From Benthortus sp964440495 (lineage in GTDB: Archaea; Thermoproteota; Nitrososphaeria_A; Caldarchaeales; Wolframiiraptoraceae): 64,000 bases of DNA. The translations under genes and the position numbers were made by a program. The notes below the pieces were generated by a model, which did not search any database, was not told where the DNA came from, and saw only the letters and a list, made by a program, of their open reading frames with translations. Positions 22,629 to 30,294 of this stretch are shown here, one piece after another (the stretch's first letter is position 1; each line of letters begins with the position of its first letter). Location of the stretch: contig CAYTSD010000001.1 of the NCBI GenBank assembly GCA_964440495.1, positions 1-64,000 on the forward strand, given 5' to 3'.

Positions 22629-23810
22629 TCATGGTTTTTCAAGTGAGAGTATTGTGACGTAGGCGAAGTGTCCCGTTCCACCTATGTTGTGGATTAGGCC
22701 TACCCCTCTCTTGACTGGAACCTGTCTATCCTTCTCAACTCGTTGCTGGAGTTGTCTCGTCATTTCGTAGACCATGCCGAGCCCCGAGGCTCCTATTGGA
22801 TGTCCCTTAGCCTTTAGTCCGCCGTCGACGTTTACTGGTATAACTCCCCCTATGTAGGTCTGCTCCTCCCTTGCGAGGAGATATCCCTTGCCTCTCTCAG
22901 CGAACCCCAGGTCTTCGTAGGCGAGTATCTCGGCTATCGTGAAGCAGTCGTGGACCAGTGCTAGGTCGAAGTACTTAACAGGCTTCTCCGGGTCTACTCC
23001 AGCAATCTTGTAGGCTTTTCTAGCTGCTTCAACGGCGGTTTCAAGTGAGAGGAAGTCCCCTCTTCTACTCAGGTTTCCTGTTCCGGTTGCTGAGGCCTGA
23101 GCCTTAACCCAGACAGGTGTGTTGGAGAGCTTCTCGGCGACATCCTCCGAGGCCAACACGACGGCAGCCGCTCCATCGGTTATCGGCGAGCAGTCATAGA
23201 GCTTGAGAGGCCATGCAATATATCTTGAGTTCAAGACGTCTTCAACGGTTATTCTCTTCTGGAACTGAGCCTTAGGGTTCATGGAGCCGTAGTAGTGGTT
23301 CTTCACAGCTATCTTCGCTAAGTCTTCCTCCGTTGCGCCATATTCCTGCATGTATGCTGTTGCGTAGAGGGCGTAGTAGGCTGGGAATGTGAGCCCGAAT
23401 TGCTCAAACTCCCAGAAAAAGTTTCCACCTCTTCCGAGAAGCTCTACAACCTTCTGGGTCTCAAGCTCATTCATCCGTTCAACTCCCACCGCTAACGCTA
23501 CGTCAACGAGTCCCGAAGCAACTGAGAGGTAGGCGACACGGAAGGCGGCGCTCCCAGATGCGCAGGCAGCCTCAACCCTCATACTCCCTATAGGTGTTAG
23601 TCCAGCGTACTCGATGATGAGAGGGGCTGGGAAGATCTCGGAGCTCCATACACCGACATTCCCCACCGAGACAAACCCTATCTCCTTCTTCTCAACTCCA
23701 GCGTCCTCCAAAGCCTCTCTAATAGCTATCCATGCAAGTTCTGGAAGCCTATGCTCAGTGTCTCTCCCAAACTTGCTCTGCCCAACACCTACTACGGCAA
23801 CTTTCCGCAT
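22629..23810 (-). CDS. thiolase family protein (acetyl-CoA acetyltransferase-like)
   Basis: Archaeal thiolase of 393 residues from ATG 23810. The nucleophilic cysteine is in VEAACASGSAAF near residue 84; HDCFTIAEI near 283 and KGHPIGASGLGM near 338 supply the other catalytic residues. It resembles SCP2-type thiolases that either condense acetyl-CoA (mevalonate route) or split 3-ketoacyl-CoA. In many archaea such a gene is followed by a small DUF35 zinc/OB-fold partner and HMG-CoA synthase; neither is present here, and an LLM oxidoreductase follows instead, so a degradative or unusual role is possible. Confidence 0.87.
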   Translation of the reverse strand: MRKVAVVGVGQSKFGRDTEHRLPELAWIAIREALEDAGVEKKEIGFVSVGNVGVWSSEIFPAPLIIEYAGLTPIGSMRVEAACASGSAAFRVAYLSVASGLVDVALAVGVERMNELETQKVVELLGRGGNFFWEFEQFGLTFPAYYALYATAYMQEYGATEEDLAKIAVKNHYYGSMNPKAQFQKRITVEDVLNSRYIAWPLKLYDCSPITDGAAAVVLASEDVAEKLSNTPVWVKAQASATGTGNLSRRGDFLSLETAVEAARKAYKIAGVDPEKPVKYFDLALVHDCFTIAEILAYEDLGFAERGKGYLLAREEQTYIGGVIPVNVDGGLKAKGHPIGASGLGMVYEMTRQLQQRVEKDRQVPVKRGVGLIHNIGGTGHFAYVTILSLEKP

Positions 23811-23912
23811 CCCAAGATAGCGGAAGACGACTAAATTTAAGTTATTCAAGTCGAGCCAGAGCTTAGAGTATTATACTGGCTTCATCATCGAACTTGGGAA
23901 CGGGATGGGAGA

Positions 23913-24566
23913 ATGATTAAGGCGGTGGTCTTCGACCTCGATGGAACAATACTCGACCTCAAGCTAAAGTTTAGGGAGGCGAAGAAGAGGTTCCTAAAAC
24001 TACTCGAGGAGAATGGTGTCGAAATAAGTGAAATATCTCTCGACACACCTACAGAGATGATAATGAAGCGTGTAAAAGATAAGCCTAGAAGCTGGCTGAT
24101 GAAGCTTGTAGACGAGGCTTTCCTGCCCTACGAGCTTGAGGCAGCTGAGGAAGCAGAGCTGAGAGAGGGCGTGGAGGAGGTTCTGAGAAGGCTTAGGGAG
24201 GAGGGCTACAGGCTTGGAATAGCGAGCAACAATGGTAGAATCGGTGTACGTAAAGCCTTAGAAAAAGTTGGGATAATAAGGTTATTCGATGTAATCGTCA
24301 CGAGGAATGATGTTGATAGTATGAAGCCGAGTGGGAAAATTATTCAGAGAGCTATAGAGCTTCTCGGGGTAAAGCCTTGGGAGATGGCCTACGTAGGAGA
24401 CACCTACAATGACGTTAAGGCGGCGAGGAATGCGGGAGCGAAGACTATAGCCATTCTAGGAGGAGCCCATCCAGCTGAGAGAATTCAAGAAGCCGAGCCC
24501 GACGCAGTGCTGGACGATTTTAGAAAACTGCCCGAGACCCTGAAGCTTTTAGATGGGGAAACCTAA
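23913..24566 (+). CDS. HAD-superfamily phosphatase (phosphoglycolate phosphatase-like)
   Basis: Protein of 217 residues with all four HAD motifs: DLDGTILDL at 8-16 (nucleophile Asp and general acid Asp), the threonine/serine of IASNNGRIG near 108, the lysine in DSMKPSGK near 138, and the acidic VGDTYNDVKAARNAG near 163. The helical cap between residues 20 and 85 makes it a subfamily I enzyme. Substrate unknown. It is divergent from the thiolase operon across about 100 bases. Confidence 0.85.
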   Translation: MIKAVVFDLDGTILDLKLKFREAKKRFLKLLEENGVEISEISLDTPTEMIMKRVKDKPRSWLMKLVDEAFLPYELEAAEEAELREGVEEVLRRLREEGYRLGIASNNGRIGVRKALEKVGIIRLFDVIVTRNDVDSMKPSGKIIQRAIELLGVKPWEMAYVGDTYNDVKAARNAGAKTIAILGGAHPAERIQEAEPDAVLDDFRKLPETLKLLDGET

Positions 24567-24609
24567 TATCCTCCCCAATCCCTTTAATCTTGGATAAAGG
24601 GTTAGGAGT

Positions 24610-25344
24610 ATGGGGAGATACAGGGGAGCAGCTGCTCTGGTAATCGTTGTAATCCTCCTAGCCCTGAGTCTGCTAATATTCAATCCAAGTTTTGCAAGTG
24701 CGCTCGAGAAGGTTGAGAAGGCTGCCGAGTCTCTTGGAAGATTGATTCCAGAGAGGGGTGCAGAGCTGACGGAGATTAGGGTGAAGGTTCTATTCTCAGA
24801 CCAAGGCTTATCCCAGCTTTTCTTAGGGAATGAGACAGCTGACTTCAAACCAGTTGGGAACGCTGTTGTATTGGTAGGTGGATATGTGGCGCTAACGGAC
24901 GAGAACGGTGAAGCGACTCTAAAAGCACCGAAAGGTAATGTAACAATCCATGTAAGCAGGAATAAGAGAAACTATTGGAGGGGAGTTGTAGATATTGACG
25001 ACAACGAGACAATTATCGTCAAGTTCATTCTGTATAGGTTGACTCCCTTGGACGTAAAGGTTGATTTAAGCCCATTCAAGGTTACCACACCTGTGACCCT
25101 GTCCTTTAAAACACCTCTTCAGGGGAGATACTATGTAGGGAAGCCTCATATATCCTTCTACACCCCTTGGGGAGAGTTGAGGAGGGTTCCAGAGACCTTG
25201 GATGAGGGAATAGACTACAGAACCTTAGCTGGGGGTGGAACGCCTCTAGTAATCCGTGAGAAGGTTGTCGGAAACCCCGTCTACATACTTCCAGACTCAA
25301 CCTACCTTCCCGTCGAGCGTGTGGAGCTGGAGGAGAAACCTTGA
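24610..25344 (+). CDS. unknown secreted or membrane-anchored protein, first gene of the MoxR operon
   Basis: Protein of 244 residues that I do not recognise. It has an N-terminal hydrophobic helix (AALVIVVILLALSLLIF), a short helical stretch at 30-55, then beta-rich segments including NAVVLVGGYVALTDENGEATLKAP, which resembles a carboxypeptidase-regulatory-like (bacterial Ig-like) domain. Most of it is probably outside the membrane. A TATA-like CCCTTTAATC precedes it by about 28 bases. Its stop overlaps the TTG start of the DUF4129 gene, placing it at the head of a six- to seven-gene operon. Confidence 0.6.
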   Translation: MGRYRGAAALVIVVILLALSLLIFNPSFASALEKVEKAAESLGRLIPERGAELTEIRVKVLFSDQGLSQLFLGNETADFKPVGNAVVLVGGYVALTDENGEATLKAPKGNVTIHVSRNKRNYWRGVVDIDDNETIIVKFILYRLTPLDVKVDLSPFKVTTPVTLSFKTPLQGRYYVGKPHISFYTPWGELRRVPETLDEGIDYRTLAGGGTPLVIREKVVGNPVYILPDSTYLPVERVELEEKP

Positions 25345-25811
25345 TAGAAGTTAACCTAACCACAGAGACAATATTCTGGATAACCTTAAACGCCATACTA
25401 CTAGTAATCTTCGTAACACTTCTAGTCAGGTTTCTCAGAAAGATTAGGGGGAGGCGGATTGTGGAGGATGAGCTGGCTATCAGTAGCTGGTCCCATAAGT
25501 TTGACATACTTCTCAGAGGGATGGATGACGGTGAAGCGGTGAAGCAGACATTTAGAATGGTCTTGGAGGATTTAGCTCTCTTGAATGGGCTTAACTCTAT
25601 AAAGAGCCTAACCTCAAGGGAGCTTGTAGTGAAGCTTTCGTCCAGACTCCCCCAAAGCGCTAGGGCAAGCCTCATAAAACTCTACAGGATATATGAGCCT
25701 ATTCGATTTGGTGGGGCTAAACCTGATGAGGGGAAGGTTAGAGAGTTTAGAGAGGCTCTTGAGAAGCTGGAGCTCCTTCTACATCCTAGGTTGGTGAGAG
25801 ATAGATGGTAG
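25341..25811 (+). CDS. DUF4129-like membrane protein
   Basis: Protein of 156 residues: one membrane helix (TIFWITLNAILLVIFVTLLVRFL) followed by a soluble helical domain with MVLEDLALLNGLNSIKSLTSRELVVKL and RLYRIYEPIRFGG-like residues, the pattern of DUF4129 domains found next to MoxR, DUF58 and transglutaminase genes. Start is TTG 25341, overlapping the previous stop in TTGA. Function unknown; it probably belongs to a membrane complex with its neighbours. Confidence 0.65.
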   Translation: MIEVNLTTETIFWITLNAILLVIFVTLLVRFLRKIRGRRIVEDELAISSWSHKFDILLRGMDDGEAVKQTFRMVLEDLALLNGLNSIKSLTSRELVVKLSSRLPQSARASLIKLYRIYEPIRFGGAKPDEGKVREFREALEKLELLLHPRLVRDRW

Positions 25812-25939
25812 GCTTCTCAATCACATTATTCATTCTAGCCTTCACAATTCTCCTAGCATCATTGATGATACCCTATTATCCTCCGAGGAGAAGGAGGCGG
25901 GAAACAGTTAAGAAGGCTTCCCCGAGACATGGGGGCTGA
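25805..25939 (+). CDS. 44-residue single-helix membrane protein
   Basis: Small gene between the DUF4129 and MoxR genes. ATG 25805 overlaps the upstream stop by 7 bases, and its TGA (25937-25939) overlaps the MoxR start by 11 bases. It encodes one hydrophobic helix (SITLFILAFTILLASLMI) and then a strongly basic tail (RRRRR). Overlap with both neighbours and a sensible membrane topology (basic tail inside) make a real gene likely. Unknown family. Confidence 0.6.
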   Translation: MVGFSITLFILAFTILLASLMIPYYPPRRRRRETVKKASPRHGG

Positions 25940-26900
25940 GAGACCGATGCTGGAGCAGGAGACCGTGAGAGTGTTCGCTGAAAGAATCCGCGAAGCAGTT
26001 CACGAGATAATCGTGGGGATGGATGAAGCCATACACGCCCTCCTCCTCGCCCTCCTAAGCGAGGGCCACGTCCTCCTAGAAGGCCCTCCAGGGATTGCGA
26101 AGACCTATCTCGCCAAAGCCTTCGCCTCGGTTCTAGGCCTAAAGTTCAGGAGAATACAGTTCACGGCAGACCTGATGCCAAGCGACATAACAGGCTCAAT
26201 AGTCTACAACAGGGCTGAGGAGAGATTCGAGTTCAGGAAGGGCCCTATATTCGCCAACATAGTCTTGGCTGATGAGATTAACCGGGCCTCGCCGCGTGCT
26301 CAGTCGGCGCTGCTTGAGGCTATGCAGGAGAGGCAGGTGACGGTTGAGGGCTCAAGCTTCCCTCTCCCCCACCCCTTCCTCCTGATAGCTACGCAGAACC
26401 CTATTGAGCTTGAGGGAACCTACCCTCTACCCGAGGCAGAGCTCGACAGGTTTCTCGTGAGGGCTGTTCTCACCTACCCAGACTCAGGGACAGAGCTTGA
26501 GATACTCTCCAAGAAGATGCTCTACGGCGAGTACTTTGAGTTGGAGCCTATCTTTTCGGCGGAGGACGTCCTCAAGGCGATAGAGCTTGTCAGGAAGGTT
26601 GAGGCCGAGAAATCGGTTCTCGAGTACATCGTGAAGCTTGCTGAGGCGACTAGGAGGCATGAGCGTGTAGCGCTTGGGGTGAGCCCCCGGGGGGAGGTTG
26701 CCCTGCTTTATGCCTCGAAGGCTGAGGCCGCTATGGAGGGGAAGCCCTACATCCTCCCAGACCATGTTAAGGCGGTTGTCGAACTCGTCTTCAACCATAG
26801 GATAATCCTCAGGGGAGGAAGCCTAAACCCCCTGACCTCTAGGGAGGAGGTCCTAGAGCTTCTCAGAGAGGTTGTCGAGGGGGTGCCTGCCCCACGCTGA
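25929..26900 (+). CDS. MoxR-type AAA+ ATPase
   Basis: Protein of 323 residues. Walker A GPPGIAKTYL near 56, Walker B VLADEINRASPRAQSALLEAMQE near 116 and sensor 1 ATQNPIELEGTYPLPEAELDRFL near 158 define the MoxR family, whose members act as chaperones for membrane or metal-binding proteins with von Willebrand A or DUF58 partners. The gene is followed with a 1-base overlap (TGATG) by the DUF58 gene, its usual partner. Confidence 0.92.
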   Translation: MGAERPMLEQETVRVFAERIREAVHEIIVGMDEAIHALLLALLSEGHVLLEGPPGIAKTYLAKAFASVLGLKFRRIQFTADLMPSDITGSIVYNRAEERFEFRKGPIFANIVLADEINRASPRAQSALLEAMQERQVTVEGSSFPLPHPFLLIATQNPIELEGTYPLPEAELDRFLVRAVLTYPDSGTELEILSKKMLYGEYFELEPIFSAEDVLKAIELVRKVEAEKSVLEYIVKLAEATRRHERVALGVSPRGEVALLYASKAEAAMEGKPYILPDHVKAVVELVFNHRIILRGGSLNPLTSREEVLELLREVVEGVPAPR

Positions 26901-28066
26901 TGCTCACAAAAAACGCTGCCAGAGTCTTCCAGGTCTCAGCAATCTTCCTCCTACTCGCACTCATACTCGCCTCCCCAGCGCTTATACTCTCCTCCCTCCT
27001 ACCCATGGTCTTTACAGCACTCTACGCCCTCCTAGCGTGGAGGAGGCTGAGGAGGATAGAGCCAGATATCTTCGCGACCTCCCTAATCGCCTCGCCGAAT
27101 CCGGCCCTCGTCAACAGCGACATTAGGGTAAAACTTGTGGTAGCGCTGCGGAGAGACTTGGAGCTCCCCATAGAGGCTCAGGTCGAGACATGGGAGCTGG
27201 AAACCTCTGGGAAACCTGGGTGGAGGGGTGTGCTCAGGAAGGGGGTGGAGGCAGTCGCAGACTTCAAGGTGCGGAGCAGCGAGATAGGTGTCAGGCTCCT
27301 AGGCCCAGTCTTCATCGCCTTGAAGGATAGGCTTGGAGTCGCCGTGAGAGAGCTCGAGGTTCATCCTCCCCTACCCATCCTCATCCTCTCAGAGGCCCTG
27401 AGGCTTAGGGCTCCAGCAGCTCTCCAAGTCTCCTCACGTTCTCCAGCCCCAGGACTCGCTGAGAACCCCTTCATAGGCATGCCGGAGGAGTATAGGCTTA
27501 GCCTCCCCCAGACCCAGGAGCAGCCAGCCCGCCTAATAGACTGGAGGAGGACTGCGAGAAGCGGGGGAGAGGAGCTCTATGTTAGGGAGTATGATAGGTT
27601 GAGGAGGGGGGAGGTTGTCTTCGGGGTCGGTGGAGGGCTGAGAGTCGAGGTTCCAGGCATGGGCGTGGCTGAGCAGCTAGCGCTCCAGCCCCTCCTCCAG
27701 ATAGCCCTCGCCCACCTCAAGGCAGGGTCAAGCCCATGGCTCCTAGCCTACGCTGGGAGAGGCGAATTCACAGCCTCACCCCTCCTCCAAAGCCCTGAAG
27801 GAGTAGTTCTCGGTCAGCCTCAGGGGATGCCTCCGAGAGGCAGTCTAGTAGTCTATGTAACCCGTCTCATAGACCCCTTGGAGGCTGAGGCGCTATCAAG
27901 GCTCTCCAAGCTCACCTCTCTAAGGCTTCTACTGCTCGACCTCGGAGACGGGGAGAGACTTCGCAGAGCGGCTGGCAGGGTTGAGGCATGGTACTCCATA
28001 GTTGGGGTGGATGAGCTTCCGCAGGCTCTATGGAGGGCGCTCAGGGTTCACGGGAGGATTACCTAG
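26900..28066 (+). CDS. DUF58 domain membrane protein
   Basis: Protein of 388 residues: two N-terminal membrane helices (about 10-50), a beta-rich region, and the DUF58 core with RLIDWRRTARSGGEELYVREYDRLRRGE at about 212-240 (the Trp-Arg-x-Thr/Ser-Ala-Arg box of the family). DUF58 proteins are putative substrates or partners of MoxR ATPases. ATG overlaps the MoxR stop. Confidence 0.88.
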   Translation: MLTKNAARVFQVSAIFLLLALILASPALILSSLLPMVFTALYALLAWRRLRRIEPDIFATSLIASPNPALVNSDIRVKLVVALRRDLELPIEAQVETWELETSGKPGWRGVLRKGVEAVADFKVRSSEIGVRLLGPVFIALKDRLGVAVRELEVHPPLPILILSEALRLRAPAALQVSSRSPAPGLAENPFIGMPEEYRLSLPQTQEQPARLIDWRRTARSGGEELYVREYDRLRRGEVVFGVGGGLRVEVPGMGVAEQLALQPLLQIALAHLKAGSSPWLLAYAGRGEFTASPLLQSPEGVVLGQPQGMPPRGSLVVYVTRLIDPLEAEALSRLSKLTSLRLLLLDLGDGERLRRAAGRVEAWYSIVGVDELPQALWRALRVHGRIT

Positions 28067-28068
28067 AG

Positions 28069-28791
28069 ATGGATAGGCTGAGCATCCTGCTCCTAGGAAC
28101 CCTTACCCTACCCCTACTATACTCTCTTCTCCAAGTCCTCCAAGCCTTCGAGAGCCTCCACTTCTTCCTCCTCCTAGGAATCTTCTCACTCCTAATGATA
28201 CCTGTAACCCGCTACTTAACGGAGGTTATCTTGGCCTCCATCTACGTCCCAGCCATCATAAGCTTCCTCCTCCTAAGCTTAGCAGGCCGTCCAGAGTTCC
28301 TCCTAAACCTCGCGGCAGGATACCTCATAGCCTTCCCACTATTTCTCCTACTCGACTTCTACACGGACTCCTCTCCCCAGCTCCTCACCCTAATCTACCT
28401 TGGAGGCATGCTTCTCAGCCTCTACCTACTTGGATTCTCGGGGGAGCAGGGGGTCCATGTGGAAGCGCTCTTCAGGGGGCTCTTCCCAAGAGAGGGGAGT
28501 AGGCTCCTAAGCCCCGAAGCCTTCAGCTACATGGACCCCCTCTTCGCCGTCCTAACAGCGTTCTCGACCATAGCCTTGCTCTGGAGCCTGTTGAGGAAGC
28601 TCAGACCCATGGAGTCCCCGCTGCTCGGTGAGGAGGTCTTCCTTACAGCGCTCCTCCTCTCAGCCCTTGTAACCTTCGGGATAGCTGTCCTCTCAAGGGT
28701 CTCAGGAGAGTTCGCTTGGCTTCTAACCTTCCTTGTCGGCGGGGCTTTAGCGCTCTTTCTAGCGGTCTATCCGAGGCTGGTGGGAGGGTGA
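28069..28791 (+). CDS. polytopic membrane protein of the MoxR-DUF58 operon
   Basis: Protein of 240 residues with six or seven predicted membrane helices (for example LSILLLGTLTLPLLYSLL, FFLLLGIFSLLMIPV, YLIAFPLFLLLDF, LLTFLVGGALALFLAVY) and short loops. I recognise no family. ATG 28069 lies 2 bases after the DUF58 stop; an earlier in-frame start at 28030 would overlap DUF58 and break the membrane-protein N terminus. It is probably the membrane core of the complex encoded here. Confidence 0.6.
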   Translation: MDRLSILLLGTLTLPLLYSLLQVLQAFESLHFFLLLGIFSLLMIPVTRYLTEVILASIYVPAIISFLLLSLAGRPEFLLNLAAGYLIAFPLFLLLDFYTDSSPQLLTLIYLGGMLLSLYLLGFSGEQGVHVEALFRGLFPREGSRLLSPEAFSYMDPLFAVLTAFSTIALLWSLLRKLRPMESPLLGEEVFLTALLLSALVTFGIAVLSRVSGEFAWLLTFLVGGALALFLAVYPRLVGG

Positions 28792-30281
28792 GACACCTTC
28801 TCCTCCTAGTCATACTGCTCGGCCTGATGTCTCCTCTACAGGTCTCAGGGAAGCCGCTCATGGTGGGATACACGGGCTTCTACATGCTCCCCCTACTCGA
28901 CGGCGGAACACTGGAGTTCGAGGTCGGTGAACCTCTCTGGGTAATGGCTCCGAACCCGCCTACCAAGGTCTACCTCGAGTCTCCAGAAGGGGTCATCCTG
29001 ACCTACAGCCTGAACTCTAGTCGGCCTCAGCTTCTGAGAATCTTCTCGGAAGAGGATGCGGGTGGATGGACGCTCATCTCAGAGAACGGTGACAGGCTTC
29101 ACCTAGAGGTTAGAGACCCTGAGAGGATGGGGGTCAAAGCCCTCTACAGCCTCTCACCCACATCCCTAACCATAAGTCTCACAGGCTCCAGTAGGGCGGC
29201 CATACTCTCCCAAAGCTCTGAGAGGATTCTCCTCATAGCTGGGGTCGAGCAGACTGTGAGGCTTGGAAACCTAACCGACGGAGAGCTGGTCATAGACCTC
29301 TTCTACCCAGAGTCCTTCCTCTATGAGGGTGTAGCCGAGGGAAGTAACTACACGCTCCACGCCGAGGCTCTTGTAGGTAGACTTGTAGGTAAGGTGAGGC
29401 AAGGTCTCTTAACACTTGAACTGCCTAGGCTTCACGAGGTCGGCGCTGGAGGGGTGCTCCCTCTAAGGGAAGGCTCGGCGTCTCTCAGAGTAACCTCAAA
29501 CGAGACTGTGGGAAAGTTTCCAGTCTATGTTCTGAATAAGGCCTTCGAGGACTTTGCGGGGAAGCCTGTCGATAGGAAGGCTGTAATCCATCTTGAAGAA
29601 GCTCTAGACTCGTCGCTGAGCGTTCTTCTACCCAACCCCGAGAATCCTGAGGAGACGCAGACCCTAATCCTGAGACCCCCGCTTGCCGCAGCCCGCTTCT
29701 ACGACCCTCTCCACGGAGTCTATGTCGGAAACCTAACCATAGAGACGACTAGGCTTCAAGCGGTAGCCGTCAACGAGACGGCATACTTCCTCCTCAGAGA
29801 CGTTGATGAACTCTACCCCAAACACTCCAAGAAACCTAGAATAGGAGACGACGACATAACAGTCTACGTTAACGGATTCAGAGCAGCCTCGATGAAGATA
29901 GCGTTGAGGCAAGGTGAAGTCACATCCTCGAAGCTAGACCTCAAGCTCCTCAGAATAAAGGTACTCAGCCCAGACAATCGACCAGCGGAAAACGTGAAAC
30001 TGAGAATAAATGGGAGAATATTCGGTCTCAAGTCAGGATGCGGAGGCTTCCTCCTCCCATCTGGAGACTATAGGGTTAAAGCCTTCTCAGGAGGGCTTAG
30101 AGCAGAATCCCATGTAAAGCTGGAAAACGATGCTGAACTTACTCTAAGACTAAGTAGACCTCTCAGACTTGAAGAGATACTTAGATTCACGGCGGCAGCC
30201 CAGCTCCTCGGCCTCCTAATCCTCATCCTACTAAACCTTCAAGCCGCAAGAGTTTTTAAAGTAAGGAAATGGAAACGATAA
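28788..30281 (+). CDS. secreted membrane-anchored beta-rich protein, last gene of the MoxR operon
   Basis: Protein of 497 residues from GTG 28788, which overlaps the previous stop in GTGA. A signal peptide (HLLLLVILLGLMSPLQVSG) is followed by a large extracellular region rich in beta strands, with several Asn-x-Ser/Thr sites, then a PDNRPAENVKLRIN repeat-type domain near 410 and a C-terminal membrane helix (AAQLLGLLILILLNL) with a basic tail. It has the topology of the large BatD- or CARDB-like proteins that end MoxR operons, but I see no family motif. Confidence 0.6.
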   Translation: MRHLLLLVILLGLMSPLQVSGKPLMVGYTGFYMLPLLDGGTLEFEVGEPLWVMAPNPPTKVYLESPEGVILTYSLNSSRPQLLRIFSEEDAGGWTLISENGDRLHLEVRDPERMGVKALYSLSPTSLTISLTGSSRAAILSQSSERILLIAGVEQTVRLGNLTDGELVIDLFYPESFLYEGVAEGSNYTLHAEALVGRLVGKVRQGLLTLELPRLHEVGAGGVLPLREGSASLRVTSNETVGKFPVYVLNKAFEDFAGKPVDRKAVIHLEEALDSSLSVLLPNPENPEETQTLILRPPLAAARFYDPLHGVYVGNLTIETTRLQAVAVNETAYFLLRDVDELYPKHSKKPRIGDDDITVYVNGFRAASMKIALRQGEVTSSKLDLKLLRIKVLSPDNRPAENVKLRINGRIFGLKSGCGGFLLPSGDYRVKAFSGGLRAESHVKLENDAELTLRLSRPLRLEEILRFTAAAQLLGLLILILLNLQAARVFKVRKWKR

Positions 30282-30294
30282 CGAGAGAAGACTC

